The notes below the pieces were generated by a model that was not told the origin of the DNA, searched no databases, and was given only the letters and a program-made list of their open reading frames with translations. This document shows, in pieces, positions 60,020-64,000 of a DNA stretch of 64,000 bases (position 1 is its first letter; the number at the start of each line of letters is the position of its first letter). A program made the position numbers and the translations under genes. Origin of the DNA: Paenibacillus spongiae (GTDB lineage: Bacteria > Bacillota > Bacilli > Paenibacillales > Paenibacillaceae); assembly GCF_024734895.1 (NCBI RefSeq), contig NZ_CP091430.1, positions 958,501 to 1,022,500 on the forward strand, read 5' to 3'.

Positions 60020-62083
60020 CTACTCCACTTTGAACCTGGCTGCCGATTCGACTAATTCTTTGGTCAAATCGTCGATCGTTCTGACCATGTCCGCGAGCTG
60101 TTGAACCATGGCCGATTGCTCTTGGATGGTTGCTGTCACTTCTTCGACGGATGCGGACACTTGCTCGCCTGAAGCGGATAAGCCTTGTGCGGATACGAGC
60201 ATTTCATCTTTATCATGCTCGATATGATCGATTTCCGCTGCCATCGATTTGATTTGCTCCGCGATATCCGATACATTCTCCAGAATCGTACGGAACGATT
60301 CCTGAGTTTGTCCTACATAGTCGTCCTGCTGGCTGGAGATCACGCGTATTTCCCGGACGCTGTCGTTGTTCTGGGCGACGAATCCGAGATTCTGCTGTAT
60401 TATCGCATGAATTTCACTCGATTGTTTCGCGCTTTGTTCGGCCAGCTTGCGGATCTCCGAAGCGACAACGGCAAAGCCGCGGCCGTGCTCGCCGGCTCTT
60501 GCCGCTTCGATGGAAGCATTCAAGGCGAGCAGATTGGTCTGATTGGCGATATCCGCAATGGCACCGGTTATTTCGCCAATGCTTGTGGAGCTCTCCTCCA
60601 GCTTCAACGTAATGGAAGAGATCTTCCGTACTTCTTCTTCATTACGGTTATTAATCTCCATTAAGCGGTCGACGACTTCGTTGCCGACGTGGAATACATC
60701 GACGATTTCATCTGTGCTTGCCTTGACGGACTGGGCTTTGCCGTTAATGGAAGCAACCTTTTCCCCGAAGCCGTAGAACTTATCGACGATTTGCTCCGTG
60801 TCATTCGCCTGTGATTCCATCGCCTTGGCTATTTCGCCGGCTGTCGTTGATGTTTCGCTGATCGATACCGCCGTTTGCTTCGATGAAGCCTCCAATTGTA
60901 CGGTGCTCGCCTTGAGAACGTCAATGGACCGGTTCATATGCGAAATAAGCTCCTTGTTCTGGCCGGCCATCGTATTGAAGCTCTCCGCCAATTGCTTGAA
61001 TTCGCCGTCATAGCGCCCGGTGGCGGAGACGGTCAAGTCGCCCGAAGCTAATGTTTTGAACAGCTTGGCCAGCTGCGCAATCGGTTTGGTAATCATCCGG
61101 GATATCAGTATTCCGGCAGCAATGGCGATGATCGCGGCAATGAGCAGGACAATAATGACCTGGAACAGCATTTTCTTTAGGGGTTTCTTAATATCGCCAT
61201 AGCTGTCGGAAACGACGACGATCCAATCTGCTTTCGGAATTTTCGTATAACGAATATAGTTATCCGCCGTCTCGAACTCGCCCTGCAGCACTTTTCCGGA
61301 GGCGCGCTCCTCTATGAAGGCGTCGATGCCTGCGGATTGAAGCTTTTGTCCCAGCGTGTCGGATGATTTGGAATCGTAAAAGACAAGTCCGGATCGGCTT
61401 AGAATCGTAACGGAGCCTTCTTCATTGATGCGGATATTCTGCAGCTTATCCACAAAGAATGAAGTGCTCACGGAGGAACAGAAGACGCCCAGCACCTGAC
61501 CATTATCATCTTTAATCGGTACCGCGATCGCGATGATTAACGAGTTCGTGGATTTGGACACGATGGCATCGCTGATAAACGGTTCGCCTTGCATCGCTTT
61601 GACGAAATATTCCCGATCCGCCCGGGATTGCCCGATGCTCTTCGAATTGTTGCTTTCGGCAAGTATCGTTCCCTTTGAGTCCAGGAGGATGAAGGAGTCG
61701 TAGCCTTGCGTTCCGGTATAGCTCTTCGTCATGATTTCATTGACTTTGGCGAATGACGGATTTTTGGCCGAAAAGAATTCGTTATCGGAGAGCGTGCCCT
61801 TCTCGCGCAATTGCAACAGATTCTTAAACGTATCGTGCACGGACATCAGATAAGTCGATTGCTCTTGTAATTGAATGGCGGTCCAGAGACCTTCTCCGAT
61901 CCGGTCCGAGTTGGCGCGCATTTCATCTTTACTCTTTTGAAGCAGGATCGACGAGCCTAGCGAATACATGGTAAACCCGGATCCGAGGAGCGTGACGACA
62001 ACTAGTATACAGATGTATACGGGAAGCTTGATGCGGAGGGAAAGATTTGCCCATAGTTGTTGCCATTTTGTTTGTTTCTTCAT
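60020..62083 (-). CDS. Methyl-accepting chemotaxis protein with dCache sensor
   Basis: The 687-residue chemoreceptor has a membrane segment (~18-42), an extracellular dCache-like sensor (~45-300: [50 protein letters not shown]), a second membrane segment (~312-335), HAMP and a long signalling coiled coil. The hairpin tip is [38 protein letters not shown]. It relays an external ligand to CheA/CheW. AAGGAGG precedes the start. The dCache type usually senses amino acids or other small molecules. Confidence 0.94.
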   Translation of the reverse strand: MKKQTKWQQLWANLSLRIKLPVYICILVVVTLLGSGFTMYSLGSSILLQKSKDEMRANSDRIGEGLWTAIQLQEQSTYLMSVHDTFKNLLQLREKGTLSDNEFFSAKNPSFAKVNEIMTKSYTGTQGYDSFILLDSKGTILAESNNSKSIGQSRADREYFVKAMQGEPFISDAIVSKSTNSLIIAIAVPIKDDNGQVLGVFCSSVSTSFFVDKLQNIRINEEGSVTILSRSGLVFYDSKSSDTLGQKLQSAGIDAFIEERASGKVLQGEFETADNYIRYTKIPKADWIVVVSDSYGDIKKPLKKMLFQVIIVLLIAAIIAIAAGILISRMITKPIAQLAKLFKTLASGDLTVSATGRYDGEFKQLAESFNTMAGQNKELISHMNRSIDVLKASTVQLEASSKQTAVSISETSTTAGEIAKAMESQANDTEQIVDKFYGFGEKVASINGKAQSVKASTDEIVDVFHVGNEVVDRLMEINNRNEEEVRKISSITLKLEESSTSIGEITGAIADIANQTNLLALNASIEAARAGEHGRGFAVVASEIRKLAEQSAKQSSEIHAIIQQNLGFVAQNNDSVREIRVISSQQDDYVGQTQESFRTILENVSDIAEQIKSMAAEIDHIEHDKDEMLVSAQGLSASGEQVSASVEEVTATIQEQSAMVQQLADMVRTIDDLTKELVESAARFKVE

Positions 62084-62242
62084 GCTGCAGCCTCCTTAAA
62101 TTGTGAAAAAAGCGTGGACGTTGAATTTTAACCCTAATCGTTATCGGGTATTGTTTTAGCGTTTTGAAGAGGGCGTTTCAGAAAATGAAAATCTTGTCGA
62201 ATTTTCCCGAAACTGAAACTTTCTTGCCAAGCTATCCAGCAC

Positions 62243-62280
62243 AAAAAACCCTTCTTCTTGCCGCAGGCAAAAGGAAGGGG
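62243..62280 (-). terminator. Terminator of the small membrane protein gene
   Basis: CCCTTC-TCTTGCC pairs with GGCAAAAGGAAGGG around GCA; on the minus strand TTTTTT follows. Confidence 0.75.
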
Positions 62281-62338
62281 AACTTCGATCATGGTCGATG
62301 AGATGAATTCGTTGCGTAGCAGGATCTATTTTCAACAG

Positions 62339-62650
62339 CTAGAAGGTTCGGCGGCTTCCGGTGTGGCCTTTTTGTGCCGCGCTGATCAAGAGCAGGATGG
62401 CAGAAACGAGGTGCATGATCCAGCCCAAGACCGGAATCCACGCAAGTGCGGAAGTTACGATCCCAAAGACGGAGCCGTAGATAGGTTCGCGATTATTTAA
62501 CGACAAAACCAGCGTAATGAGGTGCAGAATAAACATAAGCCCGAGCGGAGTGTACGAGAAGCCTACAACAATCAAACCCCCCAGTACCGGTATTGCAAGT
62601 ATGAGCTCCAATAGGCCGGTTAAGATCCTCAGTATTCTCGAGTTCGTCAA
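62339..62650 (-). CDS. Small membrane protein of unknown function
   Basis: The 103-residue protein has three hydrophobic segments (ILTGLLELILAIPVLGGLIVV, LGLMFILHLITLVLSL, SALAWIPVLGWIMHLVSAILLLI) and a basic tail. It starts with TTG behind AGGAGGT. Such proteins are common in Bacilli and unassigned. Confidence 0.7.
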   Translation of the reverse strand: MTNSRILRILTGLLELILAIPVLGGLIVVGFSYTPLGLMFILHLITLVLSLNNREPIYGSVFGIVTSALAWIPVLGWIMHLVSAILLLISAAQKGHTGSRRTF

Positions 62651-62870
62651 GATGCAAACCTCCTATAAATAGGTGATTTTTACTATATGGTATCATGTTC
62701 ATTTTCATGCAACAAGGTATGACTACCCTGCTTTATCGGTTATCTTTCAGCTCCATGCCGGCTATTCTAGCGTAGAAGGTTTCGCAGTCATGATGTAGAA
62801 TGGTGAAAGATCATAACGCTTTGCCGACCATTAGCCAATTAATCTCATAATAAGTAGAGGAGCACACCGT

Positions 62871-63656
62871 ATGAACGATATTCGCGCGCAATTAAAGCCC
62901 GAAGTTAATGCTTATTTGACTCGAATAGGCTTTAACGGACCCATAGACGGCAGCGCATCGACGCTAGCGGAGCTGCAGGAACGTCATCTGCATACGGTTC
63001 CGTATGAGAATCTGGATATTTTGCAGCGCATACCGTTATCATTGGAGATTCCGGATCTGATAGAGAAAATTGTCGTGCATCGCCGAGGGGGATATTGTTT
63101 CGAACTTAACGCTCTATTTGGCTGGCTGCTGCGCGAGCTTGGTTATCCCGTAACGGATTTCGTCGCCCGTTTTTGGCGGGATGAGCCGGATTGTCCGCCA
63201 AAACGCCGGCATCATGTATTGAAAGTAGAGGCAGAGGGCTCTTCCTATTTATGTGATGTAGGTGTGGGCGGAATTGTGCCGCGCAGACCGATCCTGATGG
63301 CGGAGGGACTGGAGCAGCAGCAAGGGGATGAGCTATACCGCCTTGAACGGGACCGTAATTACGGCTGGATTTTAGCTGAGTTCAAGCGCGAAAGCTGGCA
63401 TTGGATTTACTCTTTTACGGAAGAGGTTCAATTACAGAAGGATTTTGTGATGGCTACGTTTTGGTGTGAGAATTCACCCGACTCTATATTTATTAAGAAT
63501 AGAATGTTGGCGATCCGTACAAATGAAGGGCGCAACTCGGTTGCTGGGGATGAATTCCGGATCTTTACTAATGAAGGTGTGCGCAGCTTCGTTCCGGATA
63601 CCGAAGAAGAATACAAGGAAGCGCTGCGCGTTCATTTCGGTATCGAATTGAACTGA
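62871..63656 (+). CDS. Arylamine N-acetyltransferase
   Basis: The 261-residue protein has the NAT catalytic triad: C76 in RRGGYCFELN, H114 in KRRHHVLKV and D129 in YLCDVGVGG, with the 38- and 15-residue spacing seen in known enzymes. VPYENLDI near the N-terminus is also a family motif. It acetylates arylamines or hydrazines from acetyl-CoA, or may serve in natural-product amide formation. The start lies behind AGAGGAG. Confidence 0.93.
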   Translation: MNDIRAQLKPEVNAYLTRIGFNGPIDGSASTLAELQERHLHTVPYENLDILQRIPLSLEIPDLIEKIVVHRRGGYCFELNALFGWLLRELGYPVTDFVARFWRDEPDCPPKRRHHVLKVEAEGSSYLCDVGVGGIVPRRPILMAEGLEQQQGDELYRLERDRNYGWILAEFKRESWHWIYSFTEEVQLQKDFVMATFWCENSPDSIFIKNRMLAIRTNEGRNSVAGDEFRIFTNEGVRSFVPDTEEEYKEALRVHFGIELN

Positions 63657-64000
63657 ATACGCTATACGCTCATTCGGATGAGTTGATCAGGCAGCTATCG
63701 TTCGTGTTGTCTCAAGCGGCAGAGTCATTCTCGGTTGATTCGAAAGCCATGTTTATTCAGCTGAGTTGACTGCTGCCGGATAAGAGCAAATTTAACTAGG
63801 TATAGGATGCTGCAATCTGTGGAATTCTGTAGTAAATAATGCTGCAACTAAGGGAAATCGACAAACTTTATCAATTTCCAAAAAAAACATCTTTACAAAA
63901 CAGTTGATTGTAAGGTATATTCTAATTCCGGCCAAGAGAAACAACGCCGGGATGCAAATTAGAGTGAAAAAATAATAGTTGCTTTTTAAATGGGCAGCAT
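63657..64000. other. 3' end of the window: no gene, one promoter
   Basis: No open frame with start and ribosome site is seen. TTTACA (63892-63897) and TATATT (63916-63921) with an 18-base spacer form a good promoter reading towards a gene beyond the window. Confidence 0.55.

Noticed and set aside
63657..63770. Open frame after the N-acetyltransferase
   Set aside because: It has no start codon or ribosome site and appears to be a chance extension in another frame.

Overview
The window reads as chromosomal DNA of a Paenibacillus-like member of the Firmicutes. The evidence is strong AGGAGG-type ribosome binding sites with many TTG and GTG starts, a moderately high GC content, YesM/YesN-type two-component regulation of sugar ABC transporters, AraC regulators next to carbohydrate genes, CcpA (cre) and PerR operator sequences, a Bacillus-type KatA catalase, and copper-amine-oxidase-like and CBM-like modules on large secreted proteins. 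No insertion sequence, CRISPR array, rRNA or canonical tRNA was found.

Layout. 1-5.3 kb: the end of a solute-binding protein, a dioxygenase fused to HEAT repeats, an enolase-superfamily enzyme and an M20 peptidase. 5.6-13 kb: SpeD, an AraC regulator, a very large secreted GH99-like enzyme and a sulfatase. 13.3-20.2 kb: a sugar ABC transporter with its own sensor kinase and response regulator. 20.3-25.8 kb: a hydrolase/TetR pair, a lipoprotein, a small Cys-rich protein, a WYL regulator and a broken VWA gene. 26-28.3 kb: a low-GC Z1-family ATPase that looks acquired. 28.5-34.4 kb: an AraC sensor-regulator divergent from a second sugar ABC operon. 34.6-42.7 kb: katA, GNAT, Nudix, a pyrimidine permease, a sugar isomerase/oxidoreductase/AraC operon and a dienoyl-CoA-reductase-like SDR. 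43-50 kb: a giant GxGYxYP secreted protein, a small DUF6506-like protein, a glycerophosphodiesterase with an attenuator-like leader, and a CrtN-like oxidoreductase.

The most interesting part is 51.4-57.8 kb. A non-coding RNA carries an intact tRNA T-arm followed by an acceptor-like hairpin, then an intact D-arm and an anticodon-like arm. This is the reverse of normal tRNA order, and the ends are closed by a separate helix. It lies just upstream of an SPFH/Band-7 (slipin) gene. About 3 kb further on, two overlapping WYL-domain regulators are divergent from rtcB, the RNA ligase. A ~50-bp element (39 of 50 identical, no gaps) is present both upstream of the tRNA-like RNA and in the WYL/rtcB divergent region, which ties the two halves into one regulon. 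I read this as an RNA-damage sensing and repair system.

The last part (57.9-64 kb) holds a class I c-di-GMP riboswitch before a secreted protein of unknown function, then a PAS-HD-GYP phosphodiesterase, a chemoreceptor, a small membrane protein and an arylamine N-acetyltransferase.
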